Notes: generated by a model not told the origin, from the letters alone. A stretch of 64,000 bases of DNA from an uncultured Lachnospiraceae bacterium (GCA_910588215.1 CAJUQJ010000006.1:62001-126000), one strand, 5' to 3'; positions 17,325 through 27,093 are shown, counted from the stretch's first letter. Program-made: numbers and translations.

Positions 17325-19016
17325 TCACAGCCTGGCCAGCGTTTCAAACGTCCCGTTGATATCCAGCTTGCCAAACCCCCATCTGTTATCCGGATACACC
17401 ACATCCACCGACCGGTCGGCTCCCCGTATGAGAAAACTCTTGATTCCCCTGCTCTCCACGGTCGGTGTATTGCCTTCCACCACCGCCCACTCCATGAACT
17501 GTGCCACACAGCCTGCCGTCAGGGCTGCTGCCATACTGGATCCCGTCGCAGGCCCTATGGCCGTGGGTACCTGTACGCCGGGGGCCGCCAGATCCGGTTT
17601 GATCACCCCACTCTTGGTAAATCCCCGCCCGGACTCCATAAACCAACTACCCGAAATACCGTTGTAGGCAGATATAGTTATGATTCGCTCCGCATTGGCA
17701 GGCTCCGTCAACGTCACATCCGGACTGGGTGCCAGGAATGTCACATTCTTCTCCATAAACTCCGTGATTGGCAGCCAGATATGAAAGGTTCCCATGCCTT
17801 TCTGCCCCTCCATCGGATAAACCTGCAAGTTCCAGATACCCGGCGTAGGATCTTCAAACCGGAAAAACACCAGTTGTTCTCCCGCATCCCGCTCCACGAT
17901 CAGATTGCTCACCGTGATTACGGTACTCTCAAAAATAAAATCGATCACCCGGTCTTCCCTGCTCCTGAAGTCGATCTCCGGTGAAGTCTCACCGCCCGGA
18001 GATCGCAGCCTGACTGCATAGATATCCGGCAGCGTCCCCCACAGTTCCATGCAGAATCCTGCCGTATCTTCCGGCACGCGAATCTCCACCGTATCGGGCA
18101 CGGTATGCTCGTAATGATGTTCCTTGTCTCCTTCATTTCCGCCGCAGACCACCACTGCCCGACTCCTGCGCCTGGCTACGCTGTTCAGATAAGAGGCCAG
18201 AGGCGATGTGCCGTTATGGCTTCCCAGATTGGTGCCAATCCCCAGCACGATCACCACCGGCCGATGCAATGCGATCGCCATCCGCTCCAGATACCTGACA
18301 CCCTCCATGATATCATTTTCCTGGTAAGCCACTGCCCCATCCGCCACCAGATAGTAGTCCCGCAGATACTGCTTGGCATCTTTGACCTTGACTACCGCGA
18401 TATCTGCCTGAGGCGCCGCCCCACGGAAAGCCAGTCCCTGATTCAGGATACTGCCCGCCGCAACAGAAGCCATCTGCGTGCCGTGCCCGTTGGTATCCGT
18501 AGAGGGAACCAGCAGTCTCGGCTCCTCTGTCTGCAGCGCGCGGTCAATGTCCGCCCCGGTATACTCTGTACCATACAGAAACCCCTCCGGCGGCTCCCCG
18601 TCCTGTATCGTCTGGTCCCAGAGCGACACGATACGACTGCTGCCATCCTCTCTGCGGAACACATCCAGTTCATAGCGGATACCGGTATCGATAAATCCCA
18701 GTACGACCCCGGCTCCCTGCAGAGACAGCGGCGGATTCTGCACCCGGATGCTGCCCGTCTGCGCAAGATTCTCCGGAGCGAAGACAGTACTTTCCGTCTG
18801 CATCAGCCCGTACAGCACCGGAATCGCCGAATACCCATAGTAACCGATCGACATAGGCGGAAACATGCTCCGATTGACATTGACCACTCCATAGCCGTCG
18901 TCTATCCCGTGAAAGCAGAAATCGATCGGCAGCGTCCCCGACAGTTCTTCCGCCACCACATAGTCCGTGATCAGGTCTGCATAGTCGTTTGATAAGATCT
19001 TTTCTTTACAAGTCAT
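17325..19016 (-). CDS. S8 (subtilisin-type) serine peptidase, CspB-like
   Basis: The 563-residue protein has the subtilase triad: Asp110 in VVLGFIDTGI, His178 in NGHGTQMAS and Ser near 494 in ATGSSMAAA. There is a large beta-rich insertion (about 300-440) between His and Ser, as in the Csp family of clostridial germination proteases. No signal peptide is visible. It probably processes a specific envelope or spore protein. The start is not well supported: only AGAAG precedes the ATG, and a strong hairpin (19028-19052) ends 11 bases upstream. The gene lies downstream of the ClpX-like gene, separated by an R1 repeat. Confidence 0.85.
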   Translation of the reverse strand: MTCKEKILSNDYADLITDYVVAEELSGTLPIDFCFHGIDDGYGVVNVNRSMFPPMSIGYYGYSAIPVLYGLMQTESTVFAPENLAQTGSIRVQNPPLSLQGAGVVLGFIDTGIRYELDVFRREDGSSRIVSLWDQTIQDGEPPEGFLYGTEYTGADIDRALQTEEPRLLVPSTDTNGHGTQMASVAAGSILNQGLAFRGAAPQADIAVVKVKDAKQYLRDYYLVADGAVAYQENDIMEGVRYLERMAIALHRPVVIVLGIGTNLGSHNGTSPLASYLNSVARRRSRAVVVCGGNEGDKEHHYEHTVPDTVEIRVPEDTAGFCMELWGTLPDIYAVRLRSPGGETSPEIDFRSREDRVIDFIFESTVITVSNLIVERDAGEQLVFFRFEDPTPGIWNLQVYPMEGQKGMGTFHIWLPITEFMEKNVTFLAPSPDVTLTEPANAERIITISAYNGISGSWFMESGRGFTKSGVIKPDLAAPGVQVPTAIGPATGSSMAAALTAGCVAQFMEWAVVEGNTPTVESRGIKSFLIRGADRSVDVVYPDNRWGFGKLDINGTFETLARL

Positions 19017-19027
19017 CTTCTAAAACA

Positions 19028-19052
19028 ACAGCCGCCGTCTCCGGCGGTCTGT
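19028..19052 (-). terminator. Intrinsic terminator or attenuator before S8 gene
   Basis: ACAG-CCGCCG (19028-19037) pairs with CGGCGG and CTGT (19042-19052) around a TCTC loop. On the minus strand it is followed by TTGTTTT. It could end the ClpX-like transcript, but it lies only 11 bp before the S8 start codon and so may also attenuate that gene. Confidence 0.6.
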
Positions 19053-19158
19053 TCTCTCTTATCAGCTTTCCTACTATACTATGTCTGTGAAGGATGTCCT
19101 GACAATATACTGTTGTTGGTCGGAACCCTTTACTGTCCCGAACTCATCACTTCTCTTC

Positions 19159-19261
19159 TATAGTTAACGACATTAAAAATTTCATTTTCGGTCCTGCAAA
19201 AGCTTTCGTATATGGCTTTGGCAGGAACCGGAAGCAGAAATTTGTTATGTCGTTTACTATA
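19159..19261. repeat. R1 MITE-like palindromic repeat, copy A
   Basis: A 103-bp element that is almost fully self-complementary, with ends TATAGTTAACGACAT and ATGTCGTTTACTATA (one mismatch in 15). Its right end contains the stop codon (19257-19259) of the ClpX-like gene. Same family as 31870-31972, 47362-47465 and 53854-53939. Confidence 0.85.
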
Positions 19262-20927
19262 TCACATTCAACCGATCCGGATGCTCCAGCGAATTACTGC
19301 GGATATCGATGATCGGGCCTCCCGTTCCCTCGATATATTCTCGGGTGATCGTCACCCGGCCGATATTGTCGTCCTTGGGCACTTCATACATGATATCCAG
19401 CATGAAGTCTTCAATGATCGCCCGCAGCGCCCTGGCTCCGGTATCTTTCTCCATGGCCTTCTCTGCGATGGCCTCCAGTGCTTCCTGCTCGAACTCCAGC
19501 TTCACCTCATCCAGTTCCAACAGTTTCTGATACTGCTTCAAAATTGCATTCCGCGGCTCCGCCAGGATCTTGACCAGCATATCTTTGCCCAATCCCTCCA
19601 GTGTGAAGATCACCGGCAGACGGCCGATAAATTCCGGGATCATGCCGAACTTCTTGATATCTTCCACCGTAACCCGATTTAGGATATTCTTCTCCTTGTC
19701 ATATTTATCCCGCAGCTCCGCGCCATACCCGATAGATGTCTTCTTGTTCAGCCGCTGCTTGATGATCTCTTCCAGATCCGGAAAAGCCCCTCCGCAGATA
19801 AACAGGATGTTCTTCGTATTGACCGTGGCAAGCGGCACCATGGCATTCTTGGAATTGGCTCCCACCGGCACCTCCACTTCGGCCCCTTCCAGCAGCTTTA
19901 ACATTCCCTGCTGTACGGACTCCCCGCTCACATCCCGGGAGTTGGTATTCTTCTTCTTGGCGATCTTATCGATCTCGTCAATAAAGATGATGCCCTGTTC
20001 CGCCCGCTCCACGTCATTCTCGGCCGCCGCCAGGAGCTTGGAGACCACGCTCTCGATATCGTCGCCGATATACCCGGCTTCCGTCAGGGAAGTGGCGTCC
20101 GTGATCGCCAGCGGCACATCCAAAAGCCTTGCCAGGGTCTTCACCAGATATGTCTTACCGCATCCCGTGGGTCCGATCATCAGCATATTGGACTTCTCAA
20201 TCTCAATCTCATCCATGGTGCCCGTAGCCACCCGCTTATAGTGGTTATAGACCGCCACGGACATGACCTTCTTGGCATGTTCCTGTCCCACCACATATTC
20301 GTCTAATTTGGCTTTGATCTTATGCGGGGGCATTATATTCTGAATGTCGATCTCCGGCTTGGCATCTTTCTTCTTTTTACGGAGCTTCTGCTTGTTGGGA
20401 ATGCCTCCGTCTCCCTGCAGATCCGCCAGATTGACGAAACTGATCTTCGGGAAACCTTTGCCGTTATTAAGATCCGCCATGGTCGGATTATTCAACATCC
20501 CCTGATAATCAAACTGGCTCACCGTGTCCATGGTCTTGTGCATACAGTCATCGCAGACGCAGATATGATTCGGCAGCCGGAACATCCTGCCCGTCTTGCT
20601 CTCCGGCCTGCGGCAGATAAAACAGACATCCTCATAATCTTTGTCTGGGCCGTCATCCTCCTCGCTCTTCACATCCTGTCCCCTGTCCCCGTGATCACTC
20701 ACCACAAGTTCTTCCCTGTCCTCAGCTTCCTCCTGCTGCCCAGTCTCCGGCAGCACTTTATCCTGATCTGTCTCGTCCACAGGCATAGTTCCCTCACTGC
20801 GCTCATTGCTTACATTCCGCTTCTGCCGCAGACGTTCTCTCTGCTCCTCGCCGTCCTCCAGCTCCCGGAAATCCCATGACTTTGATTCCAGCTTCTCATC
20901 CATCTTATCAAATCTGTCGTCTTTCAT
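19257..20927 (-). CDS. clpX: ClpX-like AAA+ unfoldase with long acidic N-terminus
   Basis: The 556-residue protein contains the ClpX zinc-binding domain (C102, C105, C125, C128), Walker A GPTGCGKT (252-259), Walker B IIFIDEID (313-320), the pore-loop segment GYIGDD (286-291) and a C-terminal AAA+ lid. Ordinary ClpX is about 420 residues. The extra length is a highly charged N-terminal region (about 1-98) and a linker (about 135-195) with a K/R-rich patch. The ClpP-docking IGF loop reads IGY (399-401), a conservative change. It is not next to clpP, so it may act without ClpP or as a second unfoldase. The stop codon lies within an R1 repeat. AGGAG is 5 bases from the ATG. Confidence 0.85.
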   Translation of the reverse strand: MKDDRFDKMDEKLESKSWDFRELEDGEEQRERLRQKRNVSNERSEGTMPVDETDQDKVLPETGQQEEAEDREELVVSDHGDRGQDVKSEEDDGPDKDYEDVCFICRRPESKTGRMFRLPNHICVCDDCMHKTMDTVSQFDYQGMLNNPTMADLNNGKGFPKISFVNLADLQGDGGIPNKQKLRKKKKDAKPEIDIQNIMPPHKIKAKLDEYVVGQEHAKKVMSVAVYNHYKRVATGTMDEIEIEKSNMLMIGPTGCGKTYLVKTLARLLDVPLAITDATSLTEAGYIGDDIESVVSKLLAAAENDVERAEQGIIFIDEIDKIAKKKNTNSRDVSGESVQQGMLKLLEGAEVEVPVGANSKNAMVPLATVNTKNILFICGGAFPDLEEIIKQRLNKKTSIGYGAELRDKYDKEKNILNRVTVEDIKKFGMIPEFIGRLPVIFTLEGLGKDMLVKILAEPRNAILKQYQKLLELDEVKLEFEQEALEAIAEKAMEKDTGARALRAIIEDFMLDIMYEVPKDDNIGRVTITREYIEGTGGPIIDIRSNSLEHPDRLNVI

Positions 20928-21023
20928 AATCGCTCCTGTCTATATTCTATATTCTTATCATTGATTCGATCGTCATATCATACTCATCTCTATCATAGTA
21001 TAAAAACCTTTCCCCCACAAGCC

Positions 21024-21060
21024 AAAAAACGAGAAAGACAACCTTTCAGCTGTCTCTCTC
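21024..21060 (-). terminator. Intrinsic terminator after HtrA gene
   Basis: On the minus strand GAGAGAGACAGC pairs imperfectly with GTTGTCTTTCTC and is followed by GTTTTTT. It lies about 90 bp after the stop at 21147. Confidence 0.65.
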
Positions 21061-21146
21061 CCTGTTTCCATATCTCTTTATCGCCTGCCGCCTGCCATTT
21101 CTTGCTTGCTGCTCCGGCATTCTGGCCGCCGCGATACCGGCCGGCA

Positions 21147-22769
21147 TTACTGCGCCTTATTCCCCAGCGTCAGCTGCACCGTCCTGCTCTCATATCCGCC
21201 GATTCCGGGTGTCATCACGGTAACATCCACTACGTCTCCCTTGGCATAAAACTCCAGCGCCTTCTGCAGAATATCCATGGAAGAGATCTTGTCCCCGTCA
21301 AACTCCACGATGATATCCCCTTTACGGAGACCTGCTGTCGATGCTGCAGTATTCTCGTATACCTGTGAGATATACACGCCTTCCGGCATACCATACGCTT
21401 CGGAGACTTCCTGTGTGACACTGATACCGGAAATACCCAGATAACCTCTTTCCTCTTCCGCCACCTTATTCTTGGTCTCCTTTAACATCAGTTCCGCTAT
21501 GATCGGGCTTGCCGCTGAAATGGGAATCGCATATCCCATGCCTTCCACGGCGCTGCCGCCGATCTTATTGGAGTTGATGCCTACCACTTCACCCTTTATA
21601 TTCAAAAGCGCGCCGCCGGAATTACCCGGGTTGATAGCTGCATCTGTCTGTATGAACGTGCCGTCCGTTCCGTCTGAAAGCTCAATACTCCTGTTCAGCG
21701 CACTGATCACGCCTGTCGTTACCGACTGTCCGTATCCAAGAGAATTACCGATAGCGATAGCCGGTTCGCCCACCGTCAGAGAATCGGAATCACCCAGTGT
21801 AGCCACTGCGATCTCCTTCAGTGTCGTACCGCTGACATCACCGATCGGAACTGCGATCACTGCCAGATCCATATCGGGGTCCGTTCCTTTGATCGAAGCC
21901 TTCGCCTCACTGCCTTCCATGAACTGCACTGTCAGTTCATCCGAATCCGCGACCACATGATAATTCGATACGATCAGCAATTCCGTATCATTCTGCCCTA
22001 CGATGATACCGGAGCCGCTGGCATCCGCTTCACTCGTCATAGTCTGTCCGAAATAGGACATTTTCTCGGTATAATGGTTATTGATCGACACGATGGCCGG
22101 CATCACTTCCTTGACGACTTCCGACACATCCGCGACAACGGTGCTGATACTGTCCGTCACGTGAACACCGCTCTCCGACTTCTCCTTGTCGGCTTTGGCA
22201 GTTTCCGTCTCCTCATTCTGTGCCGTTGCTTCTTCGTCTTCCAGTAAAATCCTGTCGCTTTCCGTTAACGTTGTCTCATCCTTACTGATCACCATTCCGG
22301 TAACGGCCTGCACTGCAAATATTCCGGCTCCTGCAAACACTCCGAACAAAAGCCCCAGGGACAGGCAGATCGCCGCCTTTTTCAGATAACCGTTCTGATG
22401 CGGCTTCTTCTCTTTCCTTTTCTTATCCTTATGCTTACCCTGCTCCATAGTCGTATAGTTCGGATAAGTGTTGCCATACTGATAATTGCCCGAGCCATAG
22501 GACACATTAGACGCGTTGTTCGATGCACTACCCGTGCTGCCGGCGCTTCTGTAATATCCCGTCTGCTGACTGCCGTAGGGACTTTGTGCCCCGTTATGCC
22601 CATAGCTGCTGTCACCATAAGTACTGCCGGAATAATTGCCGCTGCCGTATCCGCCGTACCTGTTCTGATACCCGGAAGAGGCGCCTGAATCCTGGTTCTG
22701 TGGCATCCCCTGATTGAGCCCCGTGTCCTGCGATCCTGAATTTTTGGCACTGTAATTGTTATCGTACAT
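21147..22769 (-). CDS. HtrA/DegP-type membrane-anchored serine protease
   Basis: The start at 22769 (MYDNNYS) is chosen because AAAGGGG precedes it; the longer frame lacks a site. The 540-residue protein has a cytoplasmic low-complexity N-terminus (about 1-110) rich in Gly, Ser, Tyr and Asn, a Lys-rich patch, and one membrane span (about 130-155). The S1C protease domain follows, with His271 (SNYHVV), Asp301 (DMDLAV) and Ser384 (NPGNSGG), and a C-terminal PDZ domain (about 440-535). It is expected to degrade or regulate misfolded proteins outside the membrane. Prion-like Tyr/Gly-rich tails of this kind occur in other Firmicutes HtrA proteins. It lies between glmS and clpX-like with its own terminator. 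Confidence 0.9.
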   Translation of the reverse strand: MYDNNYSAKNSGSQDTGLNQGMPQNQDSGASSGYQNRYGGYGSGNYSGSTYGDSSYGHNGAQSPYGSQQTGYYRSAGSTGSASNNASNVSYGSGNYQYGNTYPNYTTMEQGKHKDKKRKEKKPHQNGYLKKAAICLSLGLLFGVFAGAGIFAVQAVTGMVISKDETTLTESDRILLEDEEATAQNEETETAKADKEKSESGVHVTDSISTVVADVSEVVKEVMPAIVSINNHYTEKMSYFGQTMTSEADASGSGIIVGQNDTELLIVSNYHVVADSDELTVQFMEGSEAKASIKGTDPDMDLAVIAVPIGDVSGTTLKEIAVATLGDSDSLTVGEPAIAIGNSLGYGQSVTTGVISALNRSIELSDGTDGTFIQTDAAINPGNSGGALLNIKGEVVGINSNKIGGSAVEGMGYAIPISAASPIIAELMLKETKNKVAEEERGYLGISGISVTQEVSEAYGMPEGVYISQVYENTAASTAGLRKGDIIVEFDGDKISSMDILQKALEFYAKGDVVDVTVMTPGIGGYESRTVQLTLGNKAQ

Positions 22770-22970
22770 AGTTCCTGCCCCTTTCTTTCTATAACTCCGG
22801 TCCGATGATGCATCATCGTCCGCTTTATGACTGTTCACGGCCTTGCCGTTCAAAGCTCCGCGCTTTTTCTTTGTTATGAGGTCAGTATATCTTCTAATTG
22901 TGTTCAAAGTGTGACAAAATTTTATAAAAATTGTGTTTTTCAAAAGGCAGGATATATCATGGATTACTTC

Positions 22971-24797
22971 CTATTCCACGGTCACCGACTTAGCCAGGTT
23001 CCGTGGCTTATCTACATCGCATCCTTTGCCCACCGCCACATAATACCCGAACAGCTGCAGCGGTATGATGGCCAGCGAATTGGCAAAGAAAGGGTTGGTC
23101 TCCGGAATGTAGATCACATAATCCGCCGCCTTCTCGATCTCCTTGTTCTCCTCGCAGGTAACCGCCAGCACGAAAGCGCCTCTGGCCTTCACCTCCACCA
23201 TATTGCTGATGGTCTTAGCATACAGATTCGGCTGGGTGGACACCGCCGCCACCAGTGTTCCCTCCTCGATCAAGGATATGGTACCGTGCTTCAACTCTCC
23301 GGCTGCATAGGCCTCGGAATGAATATAGGAGATTTCCTTTAATTTCAGGGAACCTTCCAGGGAGATCGCATAGTCGATGCCTCTCCCGATAAAGAACACA
23401 TCCTTAGCACCTATGTAGCGATTGGCAAATTTCTGTATCTTGAATTTATTGTTCAACAGCAGTTCGATCTGATCCGGCAGGCATCGCAAGTCGCCCAGCA
23501 TGGCGGCAAACTCCTTGTTCTTAATCTGTCCCCGTACTCTGCCCAGCTTCATGGCCAGCAGATATAACGCCACCAGCTGCGCGCTGTAGGCTTTGGTGGT
23601 CGCCACCGCGATCTCCGGCCCGGCCCAGGTGTACATCACATTATCCGCTTCTCTGGCGATAGAACTTCCTACCACATTGACGATACCCAGCACCTGAAAA
23701 CCGCGCGCTTTTGCCTCCCGCAGTGCCGCCAGCGTATCCGCCGTCTCGCCGGACTGGCTGATCACCACCACCATGGCTCCTTCCTCCAGAATGGGGTTGC
23801 GGTAGCGGAATTCGGAAGCCAGATCCACTTCCACGGGAATCCGCGCCAGGCCCTCGATCACATACTTACCCGTCATCCCCGCATGGTATGCCGACCCGCA
23901 GGCCACGATATGGATCTTCCTGATTCCTCTAAGTTCCTCGTCCGTCATATTCAATTCTTCGATGACGATATCATTATCCTTGATCCTCGGTAAAAGGGTA
24001 TCCGTCACGGTTTTGGGCTGCTCATACATCTCTTTTAACATGAAATGCTCATACCCGGCCTTCTCCGCCGCGTTGGCATCCCAGTCAATGGTCACGGACT
24101 CCTTCTGGATCTCCTCCTCGTCCACCGTGTAGAAATGCATATGATCCGCCCGCAGCCGCACGATCTCCTGATTGTCTACGTAATAGATCTTCCGCGTATA
24201 TTTTAAGATGGCAGGCACATCGGAAGCGATAAAGCATCCGTCCTGATTCTGTCCCACTACCAGCGGAGAATCTTTCCTTGCCGCGAAGATCTGGTCCGGG
24301 CAGTCTGCAAACAGGATGCCCAGTGCATAGGATCCCTCCACGCGGTGCAGGACCTTCGTCACGGTCTCCATCGGATTGCCCTTGTAATAATAGTCAAGCA
24401 GGTGAGCCAGCACTTCCGTGTCCGTCTCTGACACGAACCGATATCCCTTGTCCGTCAACATCCGACGAAGCTGAATATAGTTCTCGATAATGCCGTTATG
24501 TACTACCGTGATGGTTCCGTCCGCATTAAAATGAGGGTGCGCGTTCACATTGCTGGGAACACCGTGGGTCGCCCATCTGGTATGCCCGATGCCGCAGATC
24601 CCAGCCATCGTCTCGCCGCCATGAGTCAGGTTCTCCAGGATCTTCAACCTGCCCACCGATTTGGTGATGTTGATCTTCTCCCCGTCATAGATAGCCATGC
24701 CCGCCGAGTCATAGCCCCGATACTCCAGCCTGGACAAGCCGTCCAGTATGATCGGTGCCGCCTGTTTTGTTCCGATATACCCTACGATTCCGCACAT
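22971..24797 (-). CDS. glmS: Glutamine-fructose-6-phosphate aminotransferase (isomerizing)
   Basis: The 608-residue enzyme makes glucosamine 6-phosphate from fructose 6-phosphate and glutamine, the first step to UDP-GlcNAc for peptidoglycan and surface glycans. It has the N-terminal nucleophile Cys in MCGIVGYIG, the glutaminase motifs GHTRWATHG (about 74-82) and HNGIIENY, two SIS domains (SQSGETADT and related) and the C-terminal KPRNLAKSVTVE. The start has CGGAGG. There are only 74 bp to the next gene upstream, and no glmS ribozyme core is present there. The leader contains the shared CGTTTCGGATCGGAGG motif. It probably supplies precursors for the adjoining glycan cluster. Confidence 0.95.
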   Translation of the reverse strand: MCGIVGYIGTKQAAPIILDGLSRLEYRGYDSAGMAIYDGEKINITKSVGRLKILENLTHGGETMAGICGIGHTRWATHGVPSNVNAHPHFNADGTITVVHNGIIENYIQLRRMLTDKGYRFVSETDTEVLAHLLDYYYKGNPMETVTKVLHRVEGSYALGILFADCPDQIFAARKDSPLVVGQNQDGCFIASDVPAILKYTRKIYYVDNQEIVRLRADHMHFYTVDEEEIQKESVTIDWDANAAEKAGYEHFMLKEMYEQPKTVTDTLLPRIKDNDIVIEELNMTDEELRGIRKIHIVACGSAYHAGMTGKYVIEGLARIPVEVDLASEFRYRNPILEEGAMVVVISQSGETADTLAALREAKARGFQVLGIVNVVGSSIAREADNVMYTWAGPEIAVATTKAYSAQLVALYLLAMKLGRVRGQIKNKEFAAMLGDLRCLPDQIELLLNNKFKIQKFANRYIGAKDVFFIGRGIDYAISLEGSLKLKEISYIHSEAYAAGELKHGTISLIEEGTLVAAVSTQPNLYAKTISNMVEVKARGAFVLAVTCEENKEIEKAADYVIYIPETNPFFANSLAIIPLQLFGYYVAVGKGCDVDKPRNLAKSVTVE

Positions 24798-24871
24798 ATT
24801 TTCCTCCGATCCGAAACGCTTTTTTCATGAATCAGTGTTAATTGACTGACATTTGCCGCACATAGTAACTT

Positions 24872-25798
24872 TTATGACCAATATTCTTTACTGTTTGACA
24901 TTCTGACGACCATCCCTCTTGGCAGTCTCCGGTAATTCTTACCCAATAGATAGCCCATATATTTAAATCCGCTCTGTACCACCACATGCGGAATCTGCCG
25001 CTTTAGCCCCACTTCTCTGAGATGCCCGATCATCTGCCTGACGAACCTGATCCCTTCGGCTTCCGACGGATACGCCGCAAAGACCTCCGGATGCTCTGCC
25101 TGGGAAACACCCAGGTCGAAATTCCTGTGGAACTGCTCTATGTTTGTATAGTTATGAGAATGGAATACGCCGGCTTGTGCAGTATACGCTATACCATACC
25201 CTGCTTCTACAGCTTTAGCGGCATAGATCATATCCTCATTAAATATTGTATGTTTCACAAATCCGCCCAATTCATCGAATATCTGCCTGTTGTAGGCGGC
25301 ACAGACATTGGAACAGAAGAATGTCTTAAGACCCAATCTCCCCAGATCTGCCTGTGTCTTGATGGCCGACTGTTCCGGATAATTGAAATTCCTTGTGTAT
25401 TTCTCTATCTCACTGCTTCCTTCGGGTGCCAGCTGTCTTGCATACGCCACCGCAATCTTTTCTCCGCGCAGCTGTGCAAGCAGCCTTTCCACCAAATATC
25501 TGTCAACCGGAACCGCATCCTGCGTCATCATAATGAAATACGCCGCATCCGAATACTGTACACCGCGGTTCCTTGTTTTACCGTGATCGAACTCTCTCTT
25601 GGACAGATGCCGGACAAATACACTGTGATGATCTTTCTGGAATGAAGTTCCGTAGATCAACCGATCGAAATATTTCTGCTCCGTATTCATGACAATAATA
25701 CGATTCACCGGAACACTCTGCTGCTCCAGTTTCTCGATCAAAGTAAGAAACGTATTGTCTGGCTTATAAACAGGAATGATTATATCTGTCTTTTCCAC
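24872..25798 (-). CDS. GT2 glycosyltransferase (rhamnosyltransferase-like)
   Basis: A GTG start at 25798 is preferred because GGAGG lies 8 bases upstream; a TTG at 25819 is the alternative. The roughly 308-residue cytoplasmic GT-A enzyme starts with the donor-binding motif TDIIIPVYKPD, has the Asp-containing FIMMTQDAVPVD in place of DxD (about 95-106), and the acceptor-side segment FNEDMIYAAKAVEAGY near 200. The order and the HDHGKTRN-like DHGKTRNRGV segment fit the RfbN/WbbL rhamnosyltransferase group. It is the most downstream gene of the polysaccharide cluster, directly preceding glmS. The sugar transferred is not determined. Confidence 0.85.
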   Translation of the reverse strand: MEKTDIIIPVYKPDNTFLTLIEKLEQQSVPVNRIIVMNTEQKYFDRLIYGTSFQKDHHSVFVRHLSKREFDHGKTRNRGVQYSDAAYFIMMTQDAVPVDRYLVERLLAQLRGEKIAVAYARQLAPEGSSEIEKYTRNFNYPEQSAIKTQADLGRLGLKTFFCSNVCAAYNRQIFDELGGFVKHTIFNEDMIYAAKAVEAGYGIAYTAQAGVFHSHNYTNIEQFHRNFDLGVSQAEHPEVFAAYPSEAEGIRFVRQMIGHLREVGLKRQIPHVVVQSGFKYMGYLLGKNYRRLPRGMVVRMSNSKEYWS

Positions 25799-25830
25799 GC
25801 CTTTATCCTCCGCCGTCAATTCCTGACGCC

Positions 25831-25866
25831 AAAAGGGGCCGATTCTTCATAAGACCGGCCCCTTTG
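25831..25866 (-). terminator. Intrinsic terminator after LCP gene
   Basis: AAAGGGGCCG pairs with CGGCCCCTTT over 10 bp around a 14-nt loop; on the minus strand TTTT follows. It ends the LCP transcript and overlaps the leader of the next GT gene. Confidence 0.75.
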
Positions 25867-25872
25867 CTCTGC

Positions 25873-27093
25873 TTATTTACCTATATATCCATTTGTATCC
25901 TGATAAATCTTCTCACTGCACCTCTTAACATCGTCGGATGGCTCGTAGTTGCTGTCATCGAACAGGAACTGGTGCAGCCATCTTACATTATCTTCCAGGC
26001 TGACAGGGATAACACAAGACCCCTTTGAACCGATCCTTCCGGTAGCACGATTAGACTCCTGCGGGAAACCTGCCGTCTCCGAAATATAATAAGTCGTCAC
26101 ATTGCCCAGCATCTCTACGATCTCCGACAGATCCAATGAGGTATATACTTTATCAAATACCGCATTCGCCGTTTCCGTCAGCTGCGGCAGGGAAGCCTTC
26201 TTAGCCTGATCTGCCACTGCGGACAGTACTTCCCGTTGTCTCTCGGCACGTTTGAAATCGTCTCCGGCAGTATAACGGATACGGCAATAGCCTGTAGCCT
26301 GCAGGCCATCCAACAGCTGATACCCAGTAGACGAAACCGGTGTATAAGAACGCTTCAGATCTTCTGCAATACAGAGTTGGTAGTTATTCAAATGGCTGAT
26401 CTCCGAATCATCCACATCGATATATACACCGCCCAGTGCATCGATGGTATCCGTCAACCCCGCAAAACCAACGGTAACAAAATCCGTGATGTTCAGATCA
26501 AGGTTCATATTCAGCATACTGATCGCCATCTCCGGGCCGCCCTTCGCATACGCCGCATTACATTTATTGTAAGAGTCGTTACTCAAATTCAGATAAGTAT
26601 CACGGAATACCGATACCAGCCTGCACTCCCCTGTGTCCTGATTGATGGAAGCAATCATGATCGTATCGCTTCGTGTATTCTTCGTCAGTGCACCGGTGGT
26701 GGAATCCACACCGAACAAGGCTATATTGCGATAGCCCTTCATGGTAGTCTCTTCCGCCTCTTTAACCTTCGGGTTGATAATGATCTCATCATCATTCAGA
26801 TCCAGCTTTCCGCTCTTCGTACCTGACAACACGGTATACAGAACGAACACCGCAATGACCAGTATGATGATCTCTATCACAAAAATAATGATTCTTCTAC
26901 GCTGCTTCTTAGCCTGTGCTTTCTTGCTGGAGGCTTTCTTTCCGGATCCTTTCTTACCGGAAGGCTTCTTCCCGGACGGTTTCTTCCCTGAAGACGGCTT
27001 GCTGCCGCTTCCTTTGCTTCCTGATGCGGAAGATTTCTTTTTCTTCGGGGCTACCCGTTCCTCTTCATATGCCTCATCCCTATATTTAGCCAT
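25873..27093 (-). CDS. LytR-CpsA-Psr (LCP) family glycan ligase
   Basis: The 406-residue protein has a cytoplasmic N-terminus (1-68) made of Lys/Ser/Gly/Pro repeats such as SGKKPSGKK, one membrane span (about 69-92) and an LCP domain (about 115-330). LCP signatures are NIALFGVDS, NTRSDTIMIASIN, LVSVFRDTYL and GYCRIRYTAGDDFKRAERQREVL, with the Arg and Asp residues that bind the polyprenyl pyrophosphate. Such enzymes move glycans from the lipid carrier to peptidoglycan outside the membrane. It probably performs the final wall attachment for the glycan made by this cluster. The very basic cytosolic tail is longer than usual. AAGGAG precedes the ATG. Confidence 0.92.
   Translation of the reverse strand: MAKYRDEAYEEERVAPKKKKSSASGSKGSGSKPSSGKKPSGKKPSGKKGSGKKASSKKAQAKKQRRRIIIFVIEIIILVIAVFVLYTVLSGTKSGKLDLNDDEIIINPKVKEAEETTMKGYRNIALFGVDSTTGALTKNTRSDTIMIASINQDTGECRLVSVFRDTYLNLSNDSYNKCNAAYAKGGPEMAISMLNMNLDLNITDFVTVGFAGLTDTIDALGGVYIDVDDSEISHLNNYQLCIAEDLKRSYTPVSSTGYQLLDGLQATGYCRIRYTAGDDFKRAERQREVLSAVADQAKKASLPQLTETANAVFDKVYTSLDLSEIVEMLGNVTTYYISETAGFPQESNRATGRIGSKGSCVIPVSLEDNVRWLHQFLFDDSNYEPSDDVKRCSEKIYQDTNGYIGK

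Noticed and set aside
24798..24871. Possible glmS ribozyme
   Set aside because: Only 74 bp separate glmS from the next gene, and the ribozyme core is not recognisable.
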